The notes under the pieces are model-generated. The model did no database searches and had not been told where the DNA came from. It saw nothing but the letters and a program-made list of their open reading frames with translations. A DNA stretch of 39,270 bases from a virus, in the IMG/VR virus record IMGVR_UViG_3300027899_000587, positions 1 through 39,270 of that record; one strand, given 5' to 3'. Shown piece after piece: positions 1 through 8,615 of the stretch (its first letter is position 1; each line of letters starts with the position of its first letter). A program made the translations under genes and the position numbers.

Positions 1-233
1 AATTCATCTATTTGCTGTTGTAAATTTTGTGTATCGTTCATGATTTGTTAATATTAGTCCACGTCGTACTGCTCTTATCCTCATTATTCCATGCTGTGCT
101 TGCTTTCGTTCCGTTAGTCCATGAGGTTACAGACTTAGCGATATTTGTCCAAATTTGCCCTCCTACGACTAGATTGACTGCGTTCCCTACCATATTAAAC
201 ACTCCTGTTGCTACTTGCATTACATAGCCTTTT
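1..233. repeat. Left copy of the terminal overlap (circular genome)
   Basis: This segment recurs at 39038-39270. There are four mismatches: positions 122 (T/A), 176 (G/C), 197 (A/G) and 206 (T/A). It covers the 3' end of the LamG fibre gene and the start of the next minus-strand gene. The overlap gives a unit length of 39,037 bp. It is better explained as assembly overlap of a circular or circularly permuted genome than as a physical end, because the second copy is a gene fragment cut by the window edge. Confidence 0.9.
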
Positions 234-1576
234 GATAGGTTTACAGCGTTACCTGTTAGGGTGAAAGCACCTACTACACAAGACAAAACATAAGCACTTA
301 TACTAAACGGATATTGATTACCACTTCCACTGTTATAAAGTGCTGTTACTTCTGTGGAGGATAAGGCACGATTCCAAATACACACTTCGTCTAGTTGACC
401 GCTAAAGTATTCTGTTGTCGCACCTTGATTATCTCTACCTATTGATACCGTTTCTGTTGCTGTTTTAAGTGAACCTGTCTTTGCCACTTGCGTAGCGTCG
501 GTTGAACCGTTAAGATAAAGATTAATATTTGCACCGTCATATACTAAGGTGGCAAAATACCATACTCCACTAGATAAAGTAGTGCCACCAGTTATAGTTG
601 ATTCTGATGACGTTGTGATATGTCCTGCTAATTTATTTCCATTTGTAACACGAATCATTTGGTTATATGTTGTGTCATCTGTCTTTGAAACAATACGCTG
701 ATATGCTCCAGTTGCACCTAATTTGAACCATGCTGATATAGAACATGTTGCATAGGCATTTAGCAAAGCCGCATTTAAAGTTAAGGCTTGAGAAGAACCA
801 TTAAGAGTTAAAGCGTTTCCTATTTTTCCTGACGTAAAAGTAGCAGTACCAACGTTTGTAGCAGTATTACCGTCAATAGAATCTGCAACATCTTCTAGCT
901 TATAATAAGCAACTCCTCCATAAAGACTAGGTGTATCTGTTAGTGGATAAGCGTTACCTCTACCTGAATTATAGATTTGAGATATTTCATCGGCTGTTAA
1001 GGCTCGTGACCAGATACCTACCTCGTCAATTCTGCCATCAAACATATTAGCTGATGTAGTATCAGTATAGTAGTTACCAAACGATAGTCCACAGCCTGTA
1101 TATGTTATGGAAGCCTTAGAGGTTGGCGTACCAACTGACACACCGTTCTTATATAGAGTGGCTGTTGTACCGTCCCATGTTCCAACTAAATGAATCCATG
1201 CTCCTGTTGTAAATGTTGTACTAACACTTCCCCATGTACCATTCCCTATTCTAAAATTGATAGATGTTGTGTCCATATCAAAAACATAACCAAACGCACT
1301 ACCAGCTATTGTATCTCCACCAATAGAACAAAAAGAAACTGGAGCATTATTTATATATATCCATTTTGAAAATGTTAACGCAGATGCTGGTTGTAGACCA
1401 GCATTAGTCCCTACGACTATTTTAGACGAACTTGCACGTGCTAATGTTGCACAATTGCCAATCTTACCAGCTGTAGCATAGGAAATAGCTGTGTCTGTAC
1501 CCGAATTAGCCCCTACTGAATCGGTAGAGTTTGCATTTAGAGGATAATAGCTGATGAGATTTGTTGCGAGTGCCAT
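38..1576 (-). CDS. Tail fibre / adhesin with two LamG (concanavalin-like) domains
   Basis: A 512-residue protein predicted to sit at the tail tip and bind surface glycans. Two LamG-like domains lie at about residues 1-208 and 219-420. Each ends in the family signature DEV(G/C)IW(S/N)RAL followed by E(I/V)..(I/L)YNSG. Two copies of a G.F...GNAVNL motif follow (about 428-473), then four 10-residue repeats of the form W.N..K (476-512). LamG domains bind carbohydrate; the fibre role is inferred from the late-operon position. The stop codon overlaps the start of the next gene (ATGA), visible at 39075-39078 once the circle is closed. It is the last gene before the sequence ends. Confidence 0.85.
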   Translation of the reverse strand: MALATNLISYYPLNANSTDSVGANSGTDTAISYATAGKIGNCATLARASSSKIVVGTNAGLQPASALTFSKWIYINNAPVSFCSIGGDTIAGSAFGYVFDMDTTSINFRIGNGTWGSVSTTFTTGAWIHLVGTWDGTTATLYKNGVSVGTPTSKASITYTGCGLSFGNYYTDTTSANMFDGRIDEVGIWSRALTADEISQIYNSGRGNAYPLTDTPSLYGGVAYYKLEDVADSIDGNTATNVGTATFTSGKIGNALTLNGSSQALTLNAALLNAYATCSISAWFKLGATGAYQRIVSKTDDTTYNQMIRVTNGNKLAGHITTSSESTITGGTTLSSGVWYFATLVYDGANINLYLNGSTDATQVAKTGSLKTATETVSIGRDNQGATTEYFSGQLDEVCIWNRALSSTEVTALYNSGSGNQYPFSISAYVLSCVVGAFTLTGNAVNLSKGYVMQVATGVFNMVGNAVNLVVGGQIWTNIAKSVTSWTNGTKASTAWNNEDKSSTTWTNINKS

Positions 1577-1583
1577 AGTTTGT

Positions 1584-2009
1584 TTATGCTATCGTTAATC
1601 CGCCTGAACTAGAATCCCAGTCAATCGTAAAAGTATTTGTGTTTGCTAAAGATATTGACGACCCGTAATCGTAGAATCCAATTATCTCATCATTTGTTGC
1701 TGTGTCTGAATAAAGTACAACATATTGAAACGGACCGACTGCACCTGTTGCTGTTAGTACTAAATCAGCAAGAACTAATTTTGCTGTACCTGATGTTTGT
1801 GTGAATGAAGTTGTCGTTACATTAAAAGGTGTTGCACCTGATAAGTTAGTAGTGGATAAAGGTGCAGTTAAGTCTGAATATTGATTAACTGTTGAAGCTG
1901 TTGGAAGTGTGTTAGTCAAAGCAACCTTAAGCTGGTCTGTTGCTAGGTTAAATACTTTGCTTCCTAAGTTAAGTACAAATTTGTCTACTTTTGTAAAATT
2001 TACTGCCAT
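1584..2009 (-). CDS. Conserved phage virion-associated protein
   Basis: A 141-residue beta-rich protein. Its N-terminus (FTKVDKFVLNLGSKVFNLATD) and the later VGPFQYVVLYSDTATND stretch resemble a small protein found in many phage structural operons, from memory of that family. Its function is unknown. It lies between the adaptor and the LamG fibre with short gaps (4 and 7 bp), so a virion role is likely. No signal peptide or membrane segment is visible. Confidence 0.65.
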   Translation of the reverse strand: MAVNFTKVDKFVLNLGSKVFNLATDQLKVALTNTLPTASTVNQYSDLTAPLSTTNLSGATPFNVTTTSFTQTSGTAKLVLADLVLTATGAVGPFQYVVLYSDTATNDEIIGFYDYGSSISLANTNTFTIDWDSSSGGLTIA

Positions 2010-2013
2010 AATA

Positions 2014-2733
2014 TTATATATAATCGTTAATATCGTTTCTAATTTTCATTCTTGGTGGGAACATATCTCTAAACTTCTGTGAATAGTGACGTTTAATTCT
2101 AAGTAACCACTCTTGCCATTCTAATTTTCTATCATCTTTAACGGCAAGTGAGTTTATCGTTGCAAATTGTTGTGCCATGTAATAAGGGACAGCTTCGTGA
2201 AACATAGAGTCAAAACCTGGGGTCTTTGTTGTGTCCGTTGTTGCGAATCCTGATATATCCCCAGAGTACTCAACCATTATTCCACCTGTCAAAGAATAAT
2301 CAGAAGCTGGATATATTTTAACTGAATTACCAATAGCCCTATAATACATAGGTGTTGAGTCTGTATCTTGAAAGGCTGGCTCTGCTTCTATGCCATTTAT
2401 TTCCTCTATGGTTATGGGAATTAGCTTAGTCCAGTTATCTGTTGAGCCTTCTTGTAAAACATAAACTGCATTAAGCATGTTTGTATCTACTGGCAAAGAA
2501 TAATCTGATTGACCTGATACTAAATCACTTTTGGCGATAGGGAAGTCCGTATTATTCTTGTCGTCGTACTTCCAACCTCCGTAAGCGTTGTGAATTTCTG
2601 TTAAAATAATTTTACACGCTGTATTTGCATCCGTAACTTTTTCTGTTAGTGGATAAGTTATAACATTTTGTTTGGATAATTTGTCCGCTAGAGTACAAAT
2701 ATCCTGTCCTGTGGCATTGTTTGCGAATTGCAT
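2014..2733 (-). CDS. Head-tail adaptor (connector) protein
   Basis: A 239-residue protein that probably forms the ring between portal and tail nozzle. The stretch SDYSLPVDTNMLNAVYV, then PMYYRAIGNSVKIYPASDY and MVEYSGD, follows the layout of podovirus adaptor proteins. The C-terminal third is helical and basic (KRHYSQKF). It has its own promoter: a TGTGATATAAT element whose -10 ends 6 bp before the ATG. This is the first tail gene after the glycan cassette. Confidence 0.7.
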   Translation of the reverse strand: MQFANNATGQDICTLADKLSKQNVITYPLTEKVTDANTACKIILTEIHNAYGGWKYDDKNNTDFPIAKSDLVSGQSDYSLPVDTNMLNAVYVLQEGSTDNWTKLIPITIEEINGIEAEPAFQDTDSTPMYYRAIGNSVKIYPASDYSLTGGIMVEYSGDISGFATTDTTKTPGFDSMFHEAVPYYMAQQFATINSLAVKDDRKLEWQEWLLRIKRHYSQKFRDMFPPRMKIRNDINDYI

Positions 2734-2739
2734 GACATA

Positions 2740-2750
2740 ATTATATCACA
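2740..2750 (-). promoter_or_regulatory. Near-leaderless late promoter (extended -10 TGTGATATAAT)
   Basis: Reading the minus strand, TGTGATATAAT is an extended -10 (TGA-TATAAT). Only six bases (TATGTC) separate it from the ATG of the adaptor gene, so the transcript should begin at or next to the start codon. The same 11-mer is found at 13323-13333 and 36490-36500. Confidence 0.6.
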
Positions 2751-2751
2751 A

Positions 2752-3654
2752 TTATGCGATATTTAATATGTCAAACATCTTCTTAAATCTTATGTCGTAT
2801 GTGTTTTCGTAGCTTTCTTTATGAGCTTTTTCTACTATCGCTTTTCGTGCTTCTTCATGCTCTAAATAATAATCTCTTAACTCCAAAGCTTCCTCAAAAG
2901 TATCAAAATATACACGATTCTTAAATAACTTTTCACAATTAGGGAATCGTTTAGTCAAAGGGAATCCATACATCGCTGGAATATTCCAAAACCTGTTTGA
3001 TGTGTAGCTGTCTATGTTGGTAAAGTGACTTATATCAAGACAAATTTTAGCCGACGAATAAATCTGTGGCATTTTTTCCATTATTTTAGCCCTTAGTCTA
3101 TCTTCAAAGCTATTAATAACCATTAATCCATTTTCCTCAAAGCGATTAATCTCTAAAGCTCTATCAATAAAGTTAGCTGATGTGATTTTTCCACCTATAA
3201 ATATAAAATCAAAAGCAAAGTGTTCGTTGTACATCGGCTTATCAAGTGGTTCTGCCCCCAAAGGTAAAAAGTGACATTCTTTTACTTTCCATATCTTCTT
3301 GTACATATTATTCTGTCCGTTATTAGATACAAACATAGCGTCTAATTCAGAACAATCTGCTGTAATTTGCGAATCCATCAATCTTAAATCGCCATACCAC
3401 ATTACAATTTTAGCTTGTGGGTTTTCTTTTCTGATTCTATCTCGCCAGTCTTTGTGTTTAACCATGTCGAGTAGTCCATAAACAATTAAATCTGGCTTAA
3501 ATTCTTGTATAGTTTCAAAGTCATGGAATGTTGGGCGACACGATAGAAATAAGTGAGGATAACCAAGACGTTTAAGTCCAGCCTTAACCCCTTTAAAGTT
3601 AGGACAATGTTTTTCAAGTTCAGGGTAATCTGCTCCCACATATACTATTCTCAT
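2752..3654 (-). CDS. CgeB-like glycosyltransferase (GT-B type)
   Basis: A 300-residue protein with the two-Rossmann layout of CgeB/YkvP-type glycosyltransferases. The N-terminal half has MRIVYVGADYPELEK and DLIVYGLLD. The C-terminal half has FDFIFIGGK, a sugar-nucleotide-side segment SYTSNRFWNIPAMYGFPL, and YFDTFEEALELRDYYLEHEEAR, which is typical of this family. The donor and acceptor cannot be told. Last gene of the glycan cassette; its start overlaps the methyltransferase stop by 4 bp (ATGA). Confidence 0.75.
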   Translation of the reverse strand: MRIVYVGADYPELEKHCPNFKGVKAGLKRLGYPHLFLSCRPTFHDFETIQEFKPDLIVYGLLDMVKHKDWRDRIRKENPQAKIVMWYGDLRLMDSQITADCSELDAMFVSNNGQNNMYKKIWKVKECHFLPLGAEPLDKPMYNEHFAFDFIFIGGKITSANFIDRALEINRFEENGLMVINSFEDRLRAKIMEKMPQIYSSAKICLDISHFTNIDSYTSNRFWNIPAMYGFPLTKRFPNCEKLFKNRVYFDTFEEALELRDYYLEHEEARKAIVEKAHKESYENTYDIRFKKMFDILNIA

Positions 3655-4094
3655 TTTATTAAAGTTACGGTTAATATCCCCCTCTCATTTTCTACAACGC
3701 TTTCCATTTTCCACGCTTTGAATCCGTAAACTGAACCATACAACTGATAGTGTCTATCACCCTCTATAAAATAATTAAACGTCGGTATTGTAAATTTCCT
3801 ACAATCCATCGGGTCTTGGTGGGCTATTGCGTATTTAGCATTAGGCACAATGATAGTTAATTTACCACCATTCTCTAAGACTCTGTGGCACTCGTTCATA
3901 GCGTTAATGAGTCCACTATTTTCTAGTATCTGCTCTAAGACTCCTGAACAATATATTTCACTTGCCGAGTTATCTTCAAAAGGAAACGTATCTGTTACAC
4001 TAAAATAATAGTCTGCTTTTGTTTCATGTGAAATGTCGGTATTTACCCAGCCATCTCTGTAATCTCTACCACAACCCAAATTTATTTTATTCAT
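3651..4094 (-). CDS. SAM-dependent class I methyltransferase
   Basis: A 147-residue protein starting with the SAM-binding motif INLGCG (residues 4-9), then an acidic DIS motif and HRVLENGGKLTIIVPNA, the post-motif region of class I methyltransferases. It is short for the fold (usually about 200-250), so it is a minimal enzyme. In this context it could methylate a sugar. It overlaps both neighbours by 4-8 bp. Confidence 0.75.
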   Translation of the reverse strand: MNKINLGCGRDYRDGWVNTDISHETKADYYFSVTDTFPFEDNSASEIYCSGVLEQILENSGLINAMNECHRVLENGGKLTIIVPNAKYAIAHQDPMDCRKFTIPTFNYFIEGDRHYQLYGSVYGFKAWKMESVVENERGILTVTLIK

Positions 4095-4872
4095 ATATTT
4101 TTTTTATTCTTGGTATTTTATGACGACCATTTAAATTTAACATTGGTGCTACCTTACCCTGTGACGCCACGTCACCACTATAAATCTCTGAACCATGAAC
4201 GAGGAATCTATTAGGGAATGAAACTATCTTGTATCCCAATTCAAGTATTTGAGATTGAAATACACACTCGTTAAATGAGGGGCTTTTGCCTGTGCCTTTC
4301 CCAACATCAAACACTGTAAGTCCTCCAATTTTATCAATCTCTTTAAGAATCTTTGCCGACGTGAATGTATAAGCACCATCTAAATTATACATCATATCTC
4401 TAGTGTGTCCCATAACTTCCCATAACTGACCACTTCCATTTTCGTCTTTACTTCTGCCCTCTACCCAATTACCAACTGCCCCTATATCTTTTGATGACAT
4501 GAACTTTAAAAGTATTTCTGATAGCCAGTTATTCTTTGCTGGGGCTATGTCGTCTTCGTTGAATAGATAGAAATCATACTTGTCACCGAACTCCTCCCAA
4601 GCTTGCTTATATGCTCCAAAACTATATCCAAAGTTTTCTTTTTTAAGAGTAATGTATGGCAAATCTGGGCAATCTCCGTGGTCAACTAAAATTATGTCGT
4701 AATCTACACCTGCCTTAAACTTCTTATGTGCGTTTAAATTCATCATCAAAGTTTCTAACTTATTCTCAATAAAATAGTTATAGTCTTTTCTAACGATATA
4801 AACTGGAATAATACAAGCTATCTTGGGCTGTACATTCGGGTGTTTAGGGTCTGTGTAAAATCCTTCTATCAT
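4087..4872 (-). CDS. GT-A type glycosyltransferase
   Basis: A 261-residue protein. An N-terminal IACIIPVYIVRKDYNYF strand, YDIILVDHGD, and an acidic metal-site candidate NEDD (residues 105-108) fit a GT-A/GT2 fold. Later segments (GAYTFTSAKILKEI, NECVFQSQILELGYKI) match the acceptor side of GT2 enzymes. Substrates are unknown. Overlaps its neighbours by 4 and 8 bp. Confidence 0.7.
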   Translation of the reverse strand: MIEGFYTDPKHPNVQPKIACIIPVYIVRKDYNYFIENKLETLMMNLNAHKKFKAGVDYDIILVDHGDCPDLPYITLKKENFGYSFGAYKQAWEEFGDKYDFYLFNEDDIAPAKNNWLSEILLKFMSSKDIGAVGNWVEGRSKDENGSGQLWEVMGHTRDMMYNLDGAYTFTSAKILKEIDKIGGLTVFDVGKGTGKSPSFNECVFQSQILELGYKIVSFPNRFLVHGSEIYSGDVASQGKVAPMLNLNGRHKIPRIKKIYE

Positions 4873-5546
4873 TTTGTTAGATATTTAAATAACTCTCTAG
4901 CGTATAATTTATCTGACTCCCTAATAGGGTCTGAATTGAACGAGTACGACCCCATATGTTCTACTCTCGTATCTTTACGCATTATCGCTCCACCTATCTT
5001 CTTAGCACGATAAGCCCACTCAGAATCTTGACCGTAAATGTAAAATCGCTCATCAAATTCTCCTATCGTTTCATAAGCAGACTTCGTAAACAAGAAACAA
5101 TAGCCACTCCAAATATCTGCGTTACGTTCAAATGATGGGTATGCTTCGGCTTGCATGACATGTTGTCTAGCACCACCTCCACATGACGATACGGGAATAA
5201 CTAGACCAGTTTCATCTATACTTTCCATCATCTTAGTCAACCAACAAGGCTCGCCCTCTTTTGTAACTGGTACAAAGGCGTCGGAGTCAATCAACATCAC
5301 ATAGTCGCATGTACTTTCTTTCACTAACTTATTCCATATCTTTGAGGTGTTTGCTGTATTAAGACGATTATCAAATACAGTCAATTTAAATGGGTGATTT
5401 GTGTTGTGAATTATCCTAGTAATTGCCTTATCAATCACCTCTGGGGCTTCTTTGAATTTAAGCATGATAATCTCAACCCTCCGAGTTTCTTTATCGTCGG
5501 TTAAAGGTTTCTCGGCCATTTGTTTCATTTCTTCTATTTTATCCAT
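4869..5546 (-). CDS. Family 2 glycosyltransferase
   Basis: A 225-residue GT2-like enzyme. Residues 55-60 (LTVFDN) and the metal-binding motif IDSDA (86-90, a DxD) are present. The QDSEW segment (173-177) corresponds to the usual ED.. catalytic region, followed by a VEHMGS ending (about 195-200). Cytosolic, with no membrane segment. It overlaps the GNAT gene by 13 bp and the next glycosyltransferase by 4 bp. Confidence 0.8.
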   Translation of the reverse strand: MDKIEEMKQMAEKPLTDDKETRRVEIIMLKFKEAPEVIDKAITRIIHNTNHPFKLTVFDNRLNTANTSKIWNKLVKESTCDYVMLIDSDAFVPVTKEGEPCWLTKMMESIDETGLVIPVSSCGGGARQHVMQAEAYPSFERNADIWSGYCFLFTKSAYETIGEFDERFYIYGQDSEWAYRAKKIGGAIMRKDTRVEHMGSYSFNSDPIRESDKLYARELFKYLTK

Positions 5547-5833
5547 AATCTATATGCGTGGTTATGTCGGTCTGTAAAACCGAGCTTCTTATAAAATGTT
5601 TGCACTTTTTCGTTGTCTTCTCTGACTGTTAATTCAATACAATCTAACTTTAAGGACTTTCCTTTCTCAATAGCTCGCTCAATTAACCTAGTGGCCCTGC
5701 CTTGATTGCGATATTCCTCCTCAGTCTTAACCTCCTCAATTACGCCCAAATACCTTGATGGTAGTTTAACTGTGTAAAGTATCAGTGATGAAACTATACG
5801 CCCTTTGATTTTGTCATTAAACTTATAAATCAT
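5534..5833 (-). CDS. GNAT N-acetyltransferase
   Basis: A 99-residue GNAT-fold protein. The acetyl-CoA loop RNQGRA (42-47) matches the R/Q-x-x-G-x-G/A motif A. The C-terminal FYKKLGF is the usual motif B ending. It is short for the family (about 140-200), so the N-terminal strands are reduced. It sits directly after a sugar aminotransferase, an order also seen for the GNAT enzyme WecD with WecE. Acetylation of an amino sugar is therefore the best guess, not proven. Confidence 0.75.
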   Translation of the reverse strand: MIYKFNDKIKGRIVSSLILYTVKLPSRYLGVIEEVKTEEEYRNQGRATRLIERAIEKGKSLKLDCIELTVREDNEKVQTFYKKLGFTDRHNHAYRLWIK

Positions 5834-6797
5834 TGACGTATTTTTTAATCTTTCTTAACGGTAGTTGCGAGTACATAGGAAGTAAACGCCAACTATCTTC
5901 TAATTTATCCATCATGGGACAATCATTTTTAAACTTCTTAAAGACTGTATATTTATCGTTCCTAAAATGATGTTGTTCACCTTGTTTGCCGTACTGAATA
6001 CATAACCATATGTGACAAGTGATATTAGGAAACGAGTTATAGTATTTCATTAGCCTTTTACGCTTGGCTATGACCTTATCAATCACAGCTAGGTTTCCTC
6101 TACCAATCGCAGCCGTGATATTGTTCATGTGCCACTTATAGCCAGCTTCCAGTAAATCTGTATCACCTAACTTCTGTTTTAGCTCTCTATCATAACCAAA
6201 CCATCTTAATCTCCTTGCTTTTTCGTAATCTTCTTTTGTTTTTGTAAGGAGAATCCCACCGTCGCCACTTGTGAGGGTTTTGATAGCTTGGAGTGATATA
6301 CAAGTGTAGTCTGCTTTACCCCAGTAATCGCTTCCGATAACTTGAGCCGCATCTTCAATGAGTGTGATGTTATGTTCTTTGCAAATCTCAAGCAACTCTC
6401 TAAGTCCTCTATTGTTTCCACCGAAGTGGACAAAGACAATGGCTTTTGTTTTTTTAGTGATTTTTCTTTTGACATCTTCTATGTTTATATTTAAGTCTAT
6501 ATCTATGTCGGCAAATACTATCTTACAACCCTTTCTAATAAGTGGTAGGTTAGTTGCTGTACATGTTAAAACTGGCGTAATAACCTCATCACCCTTTCCT
6601 ATTCCTGCAAGCTCGTAGGCAAGCTCTAGGGCTGTTGTACCACTGTTTAAGGCGACGACGTTATCAACCCCAAACTTCTGTCCAAATTCTTCCTCAAACT
6701 TCTTAACTTCCTTGCCCTCGGCAAGTTGTGAACCTAGCAATACTCTAACTACATTAAAGATTGCTCTATAACTGACGTATGGTTTAAATAATCTCAT
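5823..6797 (-). CDS. DegT/DnrJ/EryC1-type sugar aminotransferase (PLP)
   Basis: A 324-residue PLP enzyme expected to convert a keto-sugar nucleotide to an amino sugar. Visible are ALNSGTTALELA (49-60), GDEVITP, the PLP ring-contact motif EDAAQ (148-152, D149), and the Schiff-base lysine in SLQAIKTLTSGDGG (K173). It is somewhat shorter than the usual 370-400 residues. It overlaps the dehydratase by 4 bp and the GNAT by 11 bp, which suggests a three-step pathway. Confidence 0.9.
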   Translation of the reverse strand: MRLFKPYVSYRAIFNVVRVLLGSQLAEGKEVKKFEEEFGQKFGVDNVVALNSGTTALELAYELAGIGKGDEVITPVLTCTATNLPLIRKGCKIVFADIDIDLNINIEDVKRKITKKTKAIVFVHFGGNNRGLRELLEICKEHNITLIEDAAQVIGSDYWGKADYTCISLQAIKTLTSGDGGILLTKTKEDYEKARRLRWFGYDRELKQKLGDTDLLEAGYKWHMNNITAAIGRGNLAVIDKVIAKRKRLMKYYNSFPNITCHIWLCIQYGKQGEQHHFRNDKYTVFKKFKNDCPMMDKLEDSWRLLPMYSQLPLRKIKKYVNDL

Positions 6798-7708
6798 TGT
6801 AAATAATCGGTTAAAGATTCCTCAAATGAATAACGTGGAGTCCAACCTAACTCCCTTAGTCTTGAAGAATCCATTTGATAAATTGAGTCCATTCCCTCTC
6901 GATGTGAATCGTGTACGGTACATTTCTTCTTAGTAATACTCTGTGCCTTGCCTATCAACTCATTTACGCTGTACAAATCATTGTTAGTGACGTTGTAAGT
7001 TCTATGACCTTTTTCCAACACTAACTTAATCATTGGAGGGACATTTTTAACGTATAAATACTCTCTATAACCTACTCCACCGTTATGAAGTGGTATTGAA
7101 TAGTTACCCTCTAGGCTTTCCTTAATAGCTGGCATGATTTTACGCTTATCTTGACGCTCTCCAAAGATATTGCACATGCGAATCTCAGTGGTTTTGTCTT
7201 TTAACTCTGGGAATGAGTTATCAAATGCCAATCTCATCAAAGAACCAACTGCCTTTGAACATGAGTATGGATTTTTAGGAAAAATTATATCAGTTTCGTT
7301 TTTCTTAATCTCACACTCTCCATAAATTTCATCAGTTGATACATATAAAAGCTTTTTAAGACTAGGTAAGTCCCTGCACGCTTCAAATACGTTCAGATTT
7401 GCCAAAATATTGGCTTCTAAGACGTGATAAGGGTATTTTATGGAATAATCTACATCTGAATACGCACCTGCGTGTACAACGTACTGTGGGGCTTCTGAGC
7501 GTATGACCTCAATTACCTCTCTACTTGATAAATCCATCTCATAAAACTTAAAATTGTCATACTTCTTCCATTCTTCTAATAGTTCAGGGTGCGAACCTGC
7601 TGAAAGGTTATCAATTCCAACTACTTGCCAACCTAACTCTAAAAAGTAGTCTGTGACGTGTGAGAAAATGAACCCACAATTTCCCGTTAAAAGTAGTTTA
7701 TTTTTCAT
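6794..7708 (-). CDS. NAD-dependent sugar-nucleotide 4,6-dehydratase-like SDR
   Basis: A 304-residue extended SDR. The NAD-binding motif is TGNCGFIFSH (8-17), where the third glycine of the usual GxxGFIG is replaced by F. The catalytic STDEIYG (124-130) carries the Thr-Asp-Glu of 4,6-dehydratases rather than epimerases. The YxxxK pair is Y148/K152. It probably supplies the 4-keto-6-deoxy sugar for the neighbouring aminotransferase. No sugar nucleotidyltransferase is present, so the host would provide the substrate. Confidence 0.8.
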   Translation of the reverse strand: MKNKLLLTGNCGFIFSHVTDYFLELGWQVVGIDNLSAGSHPELLEEWKKYDNFKFYEMDLSSREVIEVIRSEAPQYVVHAGAYSDVDYSIKYPYHVLEANILANLNVFEACRDLPSLKKLLYVSTDEIYGECEIKKNETDIIFPKNPYSCSKAVGSLMRLAFDNSFPELKDKTTEIRMCNIFGERQDKRKIMPAIKESLEGNYSIPLHNGGVGYREYLYVKNVPPMIKLVLEKGHRTYNVTNNDLYSVNELIGKAQSITKKKCTVHDSHREGMDSIYQMDSSRLRELGWTPRYSFEESLTDYLQ

Positions 7709-8615
7709 TTTTTAAATTTGGTTGTGGTATTGGGTCAACCTTTGGTTTGTCACCGAATAATTCCTCCATTTTAGCTTTGTTGTCATCTTCATATCCTATA
7801 AATGTGAATCCTTTTCTTTTAAGTGTTTCTGCCATGTCCTTCTCGGGTATATCGTAAATATATCCTGATGGATTCCTGACATAAACAAATCTTTTCTTTA
7901 TAGCTGGCATAAATTTTTTAATCATTGGATTACTTTCTTTTTTAATTGCATTTCTAATAAATTCCTCATCAATCGGCTCGCAAGTATCAGACTTTAAGGC
8001 TTCATAATAGCTTCTATCACGATACTTTGCCTTTGGGTCATACTTCTCATACCTCTCAACTTTCCTTTGGCGTGCGTCTTTATCTTTTAACCCATAGTGC
8101 CAAAGCAGTATTGGCACATAAGAGCCATAATTATACGCCCACTCTGGGGCAAGCCCACAATGAAGCGGTCTATTGATAAACTTGCAATTACCATTCCACT
8201 TCCAAGCTCTTATATTCCAAAAGCTCCACGCCTTTTTCCAACCATCATTCCATAGATTGGCAATATAAACATACATTGAGTCTGTTTTATCCATTAAAAG
8301 CTCTAAATCTTCTCTTGAAACGTCTAAGACCTCATCCATATCAAGACAAACAAGCCACTCTGGTCTATAAGCTTCTAAAGATTCCACAAAATCTTGTTTA
8401 ATTTTGTTCTGATTTAATCCCCATTCTCGATTATCCTTTCGTAACTCAAACCCATAGCTTGCTATCAAGTCCTCACTTGCCCTATCTATGTTGTTACCCA
8501 TTATAACTACTCTATCGCACAACTTTTTAAAGCAATCTAAAGTGCCTTTGAGGTAACGTTCGTTAGCCCCACATATTCCGTAACCAATGATATTATAGCG
8601 ATTTGAGGTACTCAT
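7698..8615 (-). CDS. Glycosyltransferase with an added C-terminal phage-type domain
   Basis: A 305-residue protein. The N-terminal part is GT2-like: YNIIGYGICGANERYL, RVVIMGNNIDRASEDLI and the DxD motif LDMDE (91-95). The C-terminal part (about 242-305) is different. It contains FVYVRNPSGYIYDIP and AETLKRKGFTFIGYEDD, resembling small virion-associated proteins, then a proline-rich tail. Its start lies 22 bp inside the preceding head-region gene, so it is translated with virion genes. Substrate unknown. Confidence 0.7.
   Translation of the reverse strand: MSTSNRYNIIGYGICGANERYLKGTLDCFKKLCDRVVIMGNNIDRASEDLIASYGFELRKDNREWGLNQNKIKQDFVESLEAYRPEWLVCLDMDEVLDVSREDLELLMDKTDSMYVYIANLWNDGWKKAWSFWNIRAWKWNGNCKFINRPLHCGLAPEWAYNYGSYVPILLWHYGLKDKDARQRKVERYEKYDPKAKYRDRSYYEALKSDTCEPIDEEFIRNAIKKESNPMIKKFMPAIKKRFVYVRNPSGYIYDIPEKDMAETLKRKGFTFIGYEDDNKAKMEELFGDKPKVDPIPQPNLKNEK

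Noticed and set aside
1-233. True direct terminal repeats of a linear genome
   Set aside because: The right copy is a truncated gene piece with silent variation, and the circle closes genes perfectly; overlap of a circular map explains it better.
6206-6475. A second minus-strand ORF of 89 codons within the aminotransferase gene
   Set aside because: It lies in another frame of a gene with intact catalytic motifs and is a Lys/Ser-rich shadow.
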